Shown here: positions 28,809 through 36,811 of the stretch, one piece after another
Layout: every line of letters begins with the position of its first letter
Position numbering within the stretch: position 1 is the first letter of the stretch
Assembly: GCA_900315545.1 (NCBI GenBank)
Contig: OMZM01000005.1
Span: forward strand, 62,001 to 126,000
DNA: 64,000 bases
Source: an uncultured Prevotella sp.
GTDB taxonomy: Bacteria; Bacteroidota; Bacteroidia; Bacteroidales; Bacteroidaceae
Direction: 5' to 3'
Position numbers and translations under genes: made by a program
Notes under the pieces: model-generated
The model's database searches: none
Seen by the model: the letters and a program-made list of their open reading frames with translations, nothing else
What the model was told of the DNA's origin: nothing

Positions 28809-30002
28809 ATGAACGCTACGAATATGAATAAGAACAACTTGAAAAGCAATGCTTGCGCCCTTGCCATAGTGCTTGCGGGGCTGCTGGTGTCTGCATGTCA
28901 GAGCCGCCAGTTTCACATTTCGGGAACAATAACCAATGCGGCAGACTCCATTCTGTATCTTGAGAACATGGCGCTTGACGGCGCACAGACCGTCGACTCC
29001 GTGAAACTCGACGGCGAAGGCACGTTCTCTTTCGCTCAGGATGCTCCCAATGCGCCTGAATTCTACAGGCTGCGCATCGCCGACCAGATAATAAATCTCA
29101 GCATAGACTCTACCGAAACCGTTACCGTCAGCGCACGCTATCCGCAGATGACGACACAGTACGACGTGAAAGGTTCCGACAACTGCAAGAAGATACAGGA
29201 ACTCTCCTACTTGCAGTATCAGCTTCAGGCTGCCGTCATGAGCATTGTCGACAATCCGAGTCTTGGCGTAAAGGCTACGGAAGACAGCATCATGAGCGTA
29301 GTGAGGAGCTATAAGCAGAAGGTAACCTACGACTACATCTACCGCGAGCCGATGAAGGCTTACGCCTATTTCGCACTCTTCCAGTATATCACGGTGGGCA
29401 ACTCATATCTCATGCTCTTCAATCCGCAGCAGTTTCCTGAGGACGTTAAGATTTTCGCAGCCGTAGCAACCAACTGGGATGCCAACTATCCCGAGTCGTT
29501 ACGAGGACAAAACCTGCACAACATTGCTATCGAAGGCATGCGCGACAAGCGCATCATCGACCACCGGAACAACGGTCTCGTCATCGATGCCGACAAGGTT
29601 AGCGAGATAAACATCATCGACATAGCCCTCAACGACAATCACGGCAACGCACGCAGCCTTACCGAACTGAAAGGTCAGGTGGTGCTGCTCGACTTCCACC
29701 AGTTTGGCACCGACTATTCGGCTGAGCGCATAATGATGCTGCGCGAGCTATACAACAAATACCACAGTCGCGGATTGCAGATTTTTCAGGTTGCCATTGG
29801 CACGGAGGAACACTACTGGAAGACTCAGACAGCAGCCCTGCCGTGGATTTGTGTGCGTGATGCCGACGGCAAGGCATCAAACGCCTACCTCGCGCCGGCA
29901 CCGCGTATTCCGTGCGACTACCTGATAAACCGTGAAAACATCGTTGTCAGAGGGGCTAACGAGATTGGCGACCTCGACAAAGAGATAGCACAACTCTTAT
30001 AA
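28809..30002 (+). CDS. Thioredoxin-like lipoprotein with DUF4369 domain, no CXXC
   Basis: The 397 residues begin with a lipoprotein signal ending in LVSAC, so the protein should be membrane-anchored outside the cytoplasm. Residues about 36-105 are a DUF4369 domain (ISGTITNAADSILYLENM). The C-terminal 130 residues have the thioredoxin/AhpC-TSA fold (LKGQVVLLDFHQFGTDYSAE), but the place of the catalytic CXXC is occupied by residues without cysteine. It is therefore unlikely to be a thiol oxidoreductase and may bind a ligand or partner instead. It starts 3 bp after the tricorn-like gene; the ATG at 28824 would give a shorter, more typical signal. Confidence 0.85.
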   Translation: MNATNMNKNNLKSNACALAIVLAGLLVSACQSRQFHISGTITNAADSILYLENMALDGAQTVDSVKLDGEGTFSFAQDAPNAPEFYRLRIADQIINLSIDSTETVTVSARYPQMTTQYDVKGSDNCKKIQELSYLQYQLQAAVMSIVDNPSLGVKATEDSIMSVVRSYKQKVTYDYIYREPMKAYAYFALFQYITVGNSYLMLFNPQQFPEDVKIFAAVATNWDANYPESLRGQNLHNIAIEGMRDKRIIDHRNNGLVIDADKVSEINIIDIALNDNHGNARSLTELKGQVVLLDFHQFGTDYSAERIMMLRELYNKYHSRGLQIFQVAIGTEEHYWKTQTAALPWICVRDADGKASNAYLAPAPRIPCDYLINRENIVVRGANEIGDLDKEIAQLL

Positions 30003-30040
30003 CTAAACATATTCAATAACAAAACAAAAACTTAACGAAA

Positions 30041-30652
30041 ATGAAAAAAACAATGCTAAAACTATTTGTAACAGCAGCGCTTTGTGCTGCCTTCACATTG
30101 CCTGCAAACGCTCAGCTGGGCAATATTCTGAAGAAAGGGAAGCAAATTATTGAAAAGACAAGCAAGGCTGCAGGTGCAAAAACAAATGAAACGTCGGTAG
30201 CGATAGCCGCACTGACGGCAAAGGAGATAGAACAGCCATGCGGTGGAACGATGATAAATCCGTTCAACAAGCACGCAGAGATAGAGTTGCTTGGAGCCTA
30301 TGGCAAATCAACGTCTGAGAACTACGGATACGTTTATCTCGTTTTCAGGGTAAAAATGCTTGACAACAAAGGCGAGATATACTTTCGTGGCGCCTTCGAC
30401 GGCAAGGATGCGATGGCTATAGACATGGATGGCAATGCCTACAAGATGGCTTACACGATGGGCAAAGGCTACGACGTGGAGGAAGGAACAGCCATTAAGG
30501 TTGTTTGCGACCATGAGCGCAATCGCTATGTCGATGTCAGAAAGAGCGTCAGCATGATGCAGAAAATGACCATCGGCGTGTATATCAACGGTGACGATAG
30601 CGGTATGCTGACAATGAAGAACGTACCGATAAAATGGGACGAGGAACCATAA
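30041..30652 (+). CDS. Secreted protein of unknown function (203 aa)
   Basis: I do not recognise a family. The protein has a clear signal peptide (MKKTMLKLFVTAALCAAFTL, cleavage likely after ANA) and a basic, low-complexity segment (LGNILKKGKQIIEKTSKAAG). An alpha/beta-looking body of about 140 residues follows, with several GYVYLVFRV-type strands. It lies between the thioredoxin-like lipoprotein (38 bp upstream) and aminopeptidase P (9 bp downstream), so it is probably cotranscribed with them. Confidence 0.75.
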   Translation: MKKTMLKLFVTAALCAAFTLPANAQLGNILKKGKQIIEKTSKAAGAKTNETSVAIAALTAKEIEQPCGGTMINPFNKHAEIELLGAYGKSTSENYGYVYLVFRVKMLDNKGEIYFRGAFDGKDAMAIDMDGNAYKMAYTMGKGYDVEEGTAIKVVCDHERNRYVDVRKSVSMMQKMTIGVYINGDDSGMLTMKNVPIKWDEEP

Positions 30653-30661
30653 ACTAATAAT

Positions 30662-32449
30662 ATGAACAAAGAGACGATAAGACAACGCATAGCAGATCTG
30701 CGTGCGCTCATGCAGCGCGAACATCTGGCTGCATTCATTTTCCCGAGTACCGACCCGCACAACGGCGAGTATATTCCCGACCACTGGAAGGGTCGCGAAT
30801 GGATTTCGGGCTTCAACGGCTCGGCAGGCACGGCTGTCGTTACTATGACTGGTGCTGCCCTGTGGACCGACTCGCGCTACTTCATTGCTGCTGCCGAGCA
30901 ACTGGCAGACACTGGCTTCGTACTGATGAAAGAGCGCGTGGCAGGCACGCCGACCATCAGCGAGTGGATAGGCAACGAACTGAGCGACAGCCGCACGACG
31001 GAAGTGGGCATCGACGGCATGACAAACTCGGCTGCCAGCGTGGAGCAACTCATTACCGACCTGCGACAGCGCGGAGGACTGACCGTAAGGACTAACTTCG
31101 ACCCACTTGCCGAACTGTGGACAGACCGTCCGCCCGTGCCGCTCAACAAGGTTGAGATTCATCCGCTGGAACGTGCCGGAGAGCCGGCTAAGGACAAGTT
31201 GAAGCGCATACGCCAGGCACTGCGCCAGCAGCACGCCGACGGCATTCTCGTGTCGGCACTCGACGATATAGCGTGGACTCTGAACCTGCGCGGCAGCGAC
31301 GTACACTGCAATCCGGTGTTTGTGTCATACCTGCTCATATCGTCGCAGCATGCCACCTTATATATTAATAAGGAGAAACTGACGGCAGAGGTATCGTCTT
31401 ACCTTAGGAGCGAGGGTGTGGACGTAGACGACTACAGCAACGTCAGGAAAGGTCTGAAAGACTATTTCGAGTATAACATACTGCTCGACCCGAATGCCAT
31501 AAACTATACTCTCTATAATGCCGTAGAGCGCAACATCGTCAGGGCTGCATCGCCCATACCTTCGATGAAGTGCGTTAAGAACGACAGGGAGGCTGCGGGT
31601 TTTCGTAATGCGATGCTGCGCGACGGCATCGCAATGACTAAATTTCTCGCCTGGCTGCTGCCTGCGGTAGAGTCAGGCGGACAGACGGAGATGTCTGTAG
31701 ACAGCAAACTGACGTCGCTGCGTGCCGAACAGCCCATGTACAGGGGCTTGTCGTTCGACACCATTGCTGCCTACGAGGAGCACGGAGCCATCGTCCACTA
31801 CGAGGCAACACCCGAAACCGACGTGCCACTGCGCCCCGAAGGTCTGCTGCTGCTCGACAGTGGAGCGCAGTATGAAGACGGCACGACCGACATAACGCGC
31901 ACCATCGCGCTCGGACACGTCAGCGAAGAGCAGCGCCGCGTCTACACGCTCGTGCTGAAAGGACACATACAGTTGCAGTTGCTGAAGTTCCCCTACGGTG
32001 CAAGCGGCACGCAGCTTGATGCTCTGGCACGCAAGGACATGTGGCGCGAGGGCTACAACTACATGCACGGAACGGGGCATGGCGTAGGCTCATACCTTAA
32101 CGTTCACGAAGGGCCGCACCAGATACGTCAGGAATACAAGCCGGAACCCATGCGTGCAGGCATGACCGTTACCGACGAGCCGGGCATCTATCTTGCCGGA
32201 AGATTTGGCGTGCGCATAGAGAACACGCTGCTGACCGTGCCCTACAAGGAGACGGAGTTCGGACAGTTCCTACAGTTTGAGACGCTCACGCTCTGCCCTA
32301 TCGACACCACGCCGATAGTGCGCGAGATGCTGACCGACGAAGAAACGGAGTGGCTGAACGCATACCACCGCACCGTCTTCGAGCGCATATCGCCACACCT
32401 CAACGATGAAGAAAAGGCATGGCTCGCCACTGCCTGCAAGGAGATTTAG
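30662..32449 (+). CDS. pepP: Xaa-Pro aminopeptidase (M24, aminopeptidase P)
   Basis: A dinuclear metallopeptidase that removes N-terminal residues preceding proline. The 595 residues have two creatinase N-terminal-like domains (about 1-300) and the pita-bread catalytic domain. Its metal ligands are visible as the aspartates in LLDSGAQYEDGTTDITR (about 397-413), the histidine in HGTGHGVGSYLNVHEG and the glutamates in TDEPGIYL and ENTLL. The size matches the large eukaryote-like aminopeptidase P form common in Bacteroidetes. No signal peptide is seen, so it should be cytosolic. Confidence 0.93.
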   Translation: MNKETIRQRIADLRALMQREHLAAFIFPSTDPHNGEYIPDHWKGREWISGFNGSAGTAVVTMTGAALWTDSRYFIAAAEQLADTGFVLMKERVAGTPTISEWIGNELSDSRTTEVGIDGMTNSAASVEQLITDLRQRGGLTVRTNFDPLAELWTDRPPVPLNKVEIHPLERAGEPAKDKLKRIRQALRQQHADGILVSALDDIAWTLNLRGSDVHCNPVFVSYLLISSQHATLYINKEKLTAEVSSYLRSEGVDVDDYSNVRKGLKDYFEYNILLDPNAINYTLYNAVERNIVRAASPIPSMKCVKNDREAAGFRNAMLRDGIAMTKFLAWLLPAVESGGQTEMSVDSKLTSLRAEQPMYRGLSFDTIAAYEEHGAIVHYEATPETDVPLRPEGLLLLDSGAQYEDGTTDITRTIALGHVSEEQRRVYTLVLKGHIQLQLLKFPYGASGTQLDALARKDMWREGYNYMHGTGHGVGSYLNVHEGPHQIRQEYKPEPMRAGMTVTDEPGIYLAGRFGVRIENTLLTVPYKETEFGQFLQFETLTLCPIDTTPIVREMLTDEETEWLNAYHRTVFERISPHLNDEEKAWLATACKEI

Positions 32450-32480
32450 AACACTGAAGACCTCTAAAAACAACTGAATT

Positions 32481-32672
32481 ATGGACGAGATACAAGAATT
32501 TCGCGAGGCGGTGATGGCTATTCTGCTTGAGGCTAAGGACAAGAAGGGCGAGCCGCGCTTCACTAACGACTCGGCTAAGGCTCTGCTCGGCGAACTGACC
32601 GACGAGGAGATTGCCGACGGACTGCTGTTCAACACGCCGCAGGACGTGGCTGACGTGCTGCTGGAGGCATAG
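32481..32672 (+). CDS. Small acidic protein of unknown function (63 aa)
   Basis: This short frame starts with ATG 31 bp after aminopeptidase P and ends 23 bp before a strong terminator, so it is the last gene of that operon. Its composition is protein-like, amphipathic and acidic, with motifs such as LLGELTDEEIADGLLFNTP, and has no signal or membrane segment. I know of no defined function for it. Confidence 0.65.
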   Translation: MDEIQEFREAVMAILLEAKDKKGEPRFTNDSAKALLGELTDEEIADGLLFNTPQDVADVLLEA

Positions 32673-32695
32673 GCTGACACTGCCGACGGACTATT

Positions 32696-32760
32696 GCAAC
32701 AGGAAACAATCATGCTGGTTTTCTACAGAAACCACTATGGCTGTTTCCTGTTGCTTTTTT
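32696..32760 (+). terminator. Intrinsic terminator of the tricorn/aminopeptidase operon
   Basis: A perfect 13-bp stem (GCAACAGGAAACA at 32696-32708 with its complement at 32742-32754) encloses an inner GGTTT/AAACC hairpin and is followed by TTTTTT. Confidence 0.93.
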
Positions 32761-32894
32761 GTTTCTTGACGATTTCGGCGGTAAAAACAATGCAGAGACC
32801 TACGGAACGGCGACGGAAATGCGGACGGGAACGGTTGATTTCTACTGCGCGACGCGATGCAAAATTCATGGCGGTTTTGGCAACGTTTGTGATT

Positions 32895-33280
32895 TTTTTT
32901 TGACAAAGGGAAACAGTCCAAAGAGAAGTTAACAAACCTTTCGGGCAGCAAAAATTTGTAAAACACAACACAAAAGACAAGTGTTAAAAATGTCAAAGAG
33001 TGTGTTTGAGCGTTCTGTTTTGCGATTTTTGCGTGCGAAGTGCTGCGTTTGATAGTGCCAAACACTATGTTTGACCTCCTCAAACAGTGTGTTTGACATT
33101 GTCAAACATACTCTTTGACAATTTTAACACTCATATTTTTTGCATACAAAACTTATTTTTCAAACTAACAGTCTGACTGTCAGAGAATTAAGACTACACG
33201 CGAAAAACGGGCATATTTGCGTGCCGAATTGCTCGCGACGGCTTCCGACGGCACTCACGCGACAGTAAAAAATAATCAAT
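32895..33280 (-). repeat. Dispersed intergenic element, copy C (diverged)
   Basis: Read on the minus strand it has the same layout as copies A, B and D: a left block containing ACTGTCGCG, CTGACAGTCAG, a dyad array (GTCAAAG-N5-GTTTGAC and relatives) and the outer pairing arms 32981-33009 and 33102-33130. The right part is degraded, with TTCTCTTTGGACTGTTTCCC in place of the block conserved in the others. The sigma-54-like motif and hexamer array are missing. It lies between convergent genes. Confidence 0.7.
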
Positions 33281-33342
33281 GCGTCAGAAAAGGGCGCCTC
33301 CGCGTGCAGTTTTCAGTCGTCGGCAGACTGCCTGCGGAATAC

Positions 33343-33409
33343 AAAAAATCCATGAAAACCATGCCCGTCTGCGCCTCGTGGCAGCAGCAACGGCAATGAT
33401 TTTCATGGA
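33343..33409 (-). terminator. Long-stem terminator after the carbonic anhydrase gene
   Basis: On the minus strand, arms 33409-33392 and 33365-33349 (TCCATGAAAA... and complement) pair over about 17 bp with one mismatch and one bulge, enclose 26 nt, and are followed by six T. It starts 21 bp after the stop of the gamma carbonic anhydrase gene. Confidence 0.8.
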
Positions 33410-33429
33410 CAGTCGGTGCGATATTCCGC

Positions 33430-33945
33430 TTATTTTCTATCTTCTTCCAAGTACCACTTTGAGTATTCCACGTAGTGCTTGGCATAGCTTTCAGCCTGGT
33501 CCGGACGCGTCATCTTGATAAACTTAGCCGGCACGCCACCCCATATCTCGTGGTCGCCAATCTTGGTTCCGCCAAGCACGAGCGCACCTGCTGCCACTAC
33601 AGCGCCGACACCCACCTCTGCGTTGTCGAGCACTGTCGAGCCCATGCCTATCAGACAGCCGCGACGCAGCGTGCAGGCATGCACTGTGGCATTGTGTCCG
33701 ATGGTTACGTCGTCTTCCATTATCGTCGGTCCGACGCGGTTAGTAACGTGTACTACGGCACCGTCCTGCACGTTGCAGCGGTTGCCCATAGTTACCGGAG
33801 CGACGTCGCCACGCACTACGGCGTTAAACCATACGCTGCACTCGTCGCCCATAGTTACCTCGCCGACGATGGCAGCATTCTCACTGAAATAGCAGTCCTT
33901 GCCATATTTTGGCGTCAGACCCTTTACTGATTTTATTATTGCCAT
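33430..33945 (-). CDS. Gamma-class carbonic anhydrase family protein
   Basis: The 171 residues form a left-handed beta-helix of hexapeptide repeats. RGDVAPVTMGNRCNVQDGAVVH (about 45-66) and GHNATVHACTL (about 83-93) carry the histidines that usually bind the active-site metal. GGVPAKFIK near the end is the standard cap. Such proteins catalyse CO2 hydration or are inactive ferripyochelin-binding homologues; activity cannot be judged here. It follows the C-S lyase gene by 12 bp and is the last gene of that operon. Confidence 0.9.
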   Translation of the reverse strand: MAIIKSVKGLTPKYGKDCYFSENAAIVGEVTMGDECSVWFNAVVRGDVAPVTMGNRCNVQDGAVVHVTNRVGPTIMEDDVTIGHNATVHACTLRRGCLIGMGSTVLDNAEVGVGAVVAAGALVLGGTKIGDHEIWGGVPAKFIKMTRPDQAESYAKHYVEYSKWYLEEDRK

Positions 33946-33957
33946 TGTTTCTCTTGT

Positions 33958-35145
33958 TTATCTGTTGTTTATCACTTTGCTAATTCTTCTGAGCGCCTCC
34001 ATCATCTGGCTGCGCGGACATGCCAGGTTCAGGCGTATGTAGTCGTTGCCAGCCCCCTCGTCGTACATCGTTCCGCTGTTCACCATCACCCTGCCCTCAC
34101 TCAGCAGCCTGTCGGTCAGCGCGTCTGCCGTCATGCCCGTAGGCGCTATGTCCACCCAGACGAGGTATGTACCTTCGAGCAGGCTGACCTTCAGCTGCGG
34201 CATCTCGGCTTTAAAGAACTGTCGCAGTGCAGCGTAGTTGTCGGAAATATAGCCGTTGAGCTGCACTATCCAGTCCTCGCACTCGTCGTAAGCCGCCATG
34301 ACAGCCTCAACGCCGAACGGGTTGACATCGCAAATCTCGTTGATGTTTATGGCACGGTCTATCTTCTGTCGCGTCGCCTCGTCGTTGCAGATGATGTTAG
34401 ACATCTGCAGTCCGGCAATGTTAAACGACTTCGACGGCGAGCAGCACGTTATGCTGTTGTCGAGCGCACTGTCGGAGATACTTGCAAAAGGCGTGTACTC
34501 ATAGCCTGGCATGACGAGCTCGCAGTGTATCTCGTCGGCAACGACACGCACGCCATGCTTCAGGCAGATGTCGTTCAGGCGCTGTAACTCGCCGGCTTTC
34601 CACACCCTGCCAGCCGGATTGTGCGGGTTGCAGAGTATGAGCAGCTTCGCACGGTCGCGGCTGCAAGCACGCTCCAGAGCATCGAAGTCCATCTCGTAGG
34701 TGAACAGACCTTCGTCGCCCGCCACCGGAACACGGCGCAGCGGAGCCTCAACCACATGGCACCCGTTGTTGCGGATGGACGAGAAGAAACAGTTGTAGAC
34801 AGGAGTCTGCACTATGACACCGTCGCCCGGCACCGTCAGAGCCTTGACAATAGCCGACAGCGCAGGCACTACGCCACTGGTGTACATCATCCATTCGCGC
34901 TCGATATGCCATTTGTGGCGGCGCGAATACCATGAGATGACGCTGTCGTAGTATCTCTCCGGCACCTTCGTATAGCCGAACACACCATGCGCAACGCGAC
35001 GGTTGAGAGCATCAATAATGGGTTGCGCAACACGGAAATCCATGTCGGCAACCCACATAGGTATGACATCCTCAGCAGGCATCGAGTCCCATTTATAGCA
35101 GCCCGAGCCCCACCGGTTTGTCTTTTCGTCAAAGTTGTATGTCAT
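33958..35145 (-). CDS. PLP-dependent C-S lyase (PatB/MalY type)
   Basis: A fold-type I aminotransferase-like enzyme; PatB-type members cleave cystathionine or cysteine conjugates. I use the ATG at 35143-35145 (MTYNFDEKTNRWGSGCYKWD), which overlaps the DUF3737 stop as ATGA. An in-frame ATG 8 codons earlier would make 403 residues. VADMDF near residue 33, NPHNPAGRVW (about 182-191), DEIHCELVMPG and the PLP lysine in SPSKSFNIAGLQ are visible. The ATGA overlap points to translational coupling with DUF3737. Confidence 0.93.
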   Translation of the reverse strand: MTYNFDEKTNRWGSGCYKWDSMPAEDVIPMWVADMDFRVAQPIIDALNRRVAHGVFGYTKVPERYYDSVISWYSRRHKWHIEREWMMYTSGVVPALSAIVKALTVPGDGVIVQTPVYNCFFSSIRNNGCHVVEAPLRRVPVAGDEGLFTYEMDFDALERACSRDRAKLLILCNPHNPAGRVWKAGELQRLNDICLKHGVRVVADEIHCELVMPGYEYTPFASISDSALDNSITCCSPSKSFNIAGLQMSNIICNDEATRQKIDRAININEICDVNPFGVEAVMAAYDECEDWIVQLNGYISDNYAALRQFFKAEMPQLKVSLLEGTYLVWVDIAPTGMTADALTDRLLSEGRVMVNSGTMYDEGAGNDYIRLNLACPRSQMMEALRRISKVINNR

Positions 35146-35990
35146 TTCTGTCGTGTAATTATCTCGCAATCGTTAGGAGCAAGCACGTTCTCATCGATAG
35201 TTACCGAGCCTATCTCGTCGGCAACGATGCGTCCGCTCGTAGGATTCTTGATGTTGGTTATTGCACCCTTGATGTCAGCCTGCACCGTAGAATACTCGAA
35301 AGCGCGGTCGCAGTCGGCACCGAAAGTACAGTCTTCGAGCACCAGATTCTCTGCATAGCACAGCGGCTGCTCGCCTGTAATGTGGCAGCGCACGAGTTTC
35401 AGGTTCTTAGAGTGCCATCCGAGATACTCGCCGTTTAGTTCCGAGTCGTAGATAGTAACATCTTCCACTTCCCAGAAAGCATCCTTCGTCGTTATCTTGG
35501 CATTGTGTATTTCTACGTTCTTGACATACTGGAACACGTACTTGGCATCGCTTTCAAGTCCGTCGACATAGATGTTCTGGCTGAACATGAACGGATATGT
35601 GCCGCCTTTCAGCCTGACGTTCTTCACCTTCAGGTTGTCTATCTTCCAGAAAGTCTCGTCGGCATCGTTTATCTCAACGTTCTCGAGCGAGAGATTCTTC
35701 TGCTCGCGGAACAGTTTTGGCGCATTGATGACAGTGTCTTCCACGCGCATATCGTCGCTGTACCATATAGCCGAGCGTGAACCTGGCTCGAAAAGACAGT
35801 CCTTTATGAGCGAACGGTCGACGTGCCAGAACGGATACTTGCCTATGAACTTGCAGCCTATTGCCTCGATGTCGGAGCAGTGCTTTATGCCCGACTCGCC
35901 CTCTGTAATGGTTACGTTCACAAGTCGTGTGTCGTGGATGGCGAACAACGGACGCTCACCACCGAATGATTGGTCTTTTATTTCTTTCAT
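35142..35990 (-). CDS. DUF3737 family beta-helix protein
   Basis: The 282 residues consist of repeated strands with aromatic and polar ladders (DCLFEPGSRSAIWYSDDM, DSELNGEYLGWHSKNLK), matching the DUF3737 family of right-handed parallel beta-helix-like proteins. There is no signal peptide. The function is unknown. It is the first gene of the run DUF3737-C-S lyase-carbonic anhydrase, and its stop overlaps the lyase start by 4 bases. Confidence 0.88.
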   Translation of the reverse strand: MKEIKDQSFGGERPLFAIHDTRLVNVTITEGESGIKHCSDIEAIGCKFIGKYPFWHVDRSLIKDCLFEPGSRSAIWYSDDMRVEDTVINAPKLFREQKNLSLENVEINDADETFWKIDNLKVKNVRLKGGTYPFMFSQNIYVDGLESDAKYVFQYVKNVEIHNAKITTKDAFWEVEDVTIYDSELNGEYLGWHSKNLKLVRCHITGEQPLCYAENLVLEDCTFGADCDRAFEYSTVQADIKGAITNIKNPTSGRIVADEIGSVTIDENVLAPNDCEIITRQK

Positions 35991-36047
35991 AGTCTTACTG
36001 ATGTTATTTATACTTATTCAGTACAAATAGTGTGCCAATCTGTGTTT

Positions 36048-36746
36048 TTACTTCTGAAAAATTTTTCCAGAGCCCCATGCCGTGCCCACTTTCTCGCCGA
36101 GAAGACGGTAAGAATTGGTTGTAGCATCGAAGACAACAGGCAGCAGTTTGTCGGTGTCAACCTCGCCTTTTTCGTTGAGAACAGACTCCGCCGCGCTCAT
36201 GTTTACTATCTCGCCGACGACGTGTGCACCACCGTTGCCGTCATCTTCCATCTTCACTACCTTGCACTCGAGTGTCAGAGGATATTCGTTTACTATCGGC
36301 GCATCTACGTTAGGACTCTTTGTAACCGTGAAACCGGCACGCTTCACCTTGTCGGGAACATCGTTGGCAGACACGATGCCGAAGTAGTCGCTCTGCGCGA
36401 TGTTGTCCTTGCTGGCGAAACTTACTGTAAATGCCTTCTTCAGTCGCAGGTTTTCTGTAGTCTTATGTGCCGACAGCTCGAAGCTGATTTGGTTCATTCC
36501 GCACTGTCCTCCCCATGCTGCCATCATCACGTCAGGAGTTTCGTCGGCATCGTAGGTTGCTATCATGATAGCCGGCTGCGGCGTGATGAGTGTCTTCTTG
36601 CCGAAGTTTTTGCGTCCTTCCACGTCCTTTACTTCTGTGGCTTGTCCTTCTTCAGCCGTAGCTGTCTTCTGTTCAGCCTTGTCAGAGCAAGCTGCAAACA
36701 TTGTCAAAGCACAAAAAATGAATGCTGCAAATACTTTTTTCTTCAT
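36048..36746 (-). CDS. Flavin reductase-like domain lipoprotein
   Basis: The 232 residues start with a lipoprotein signal (MKKKVFAAFIFCALTMFAAC, lipobox FAAC), an Ala/Glu/Thr linker and then a flavoredoxin/flavin reductase-like domain (PAIMIATYDADETPDVMMAA, about 56-75). Members of this family normally are cytosolic FMN proteins, so export and lipidation are unusual though seen in some Bacteroidetes. An FMN protein outside the cytoplasm may be involved in extracellular electron transfer, which is inference. It is separated from DUF3737 by 57 bp. Confidence 0.85.
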   Translation of the reverse strand: MKKKVFAAFIFCALTMFAACSDKAEQKTATAEEGQATEVKDVEGRKNFGKKTLITPQPAIMIATYDADETPDVMMAAWGGQCGMNQISFELSAHKTTENLRLKKAFTVSFASKDNIAQSDYFGIVSANDVPDKVKRAGFTVTKSPNVDAPIVNEYPLTLECKVVKMEDDGNGGAHVVGEIVNMSAAESVLNEKGEVDTDKLLPVVFDATTNSYRLLGEKVGTAWGSGKIFQK

Positions 36747-36811
36747 ATTTCCTTCTATTTTTATTGTTATCTATATACCTTATTATATTAATATATATGC
36801 GCGTTGCGCCA

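Noticed and set aside
32694-32903. 69-residue frame after the 63-aa gene
   Set aside because: It translates the terminator stem and part of element copy C.
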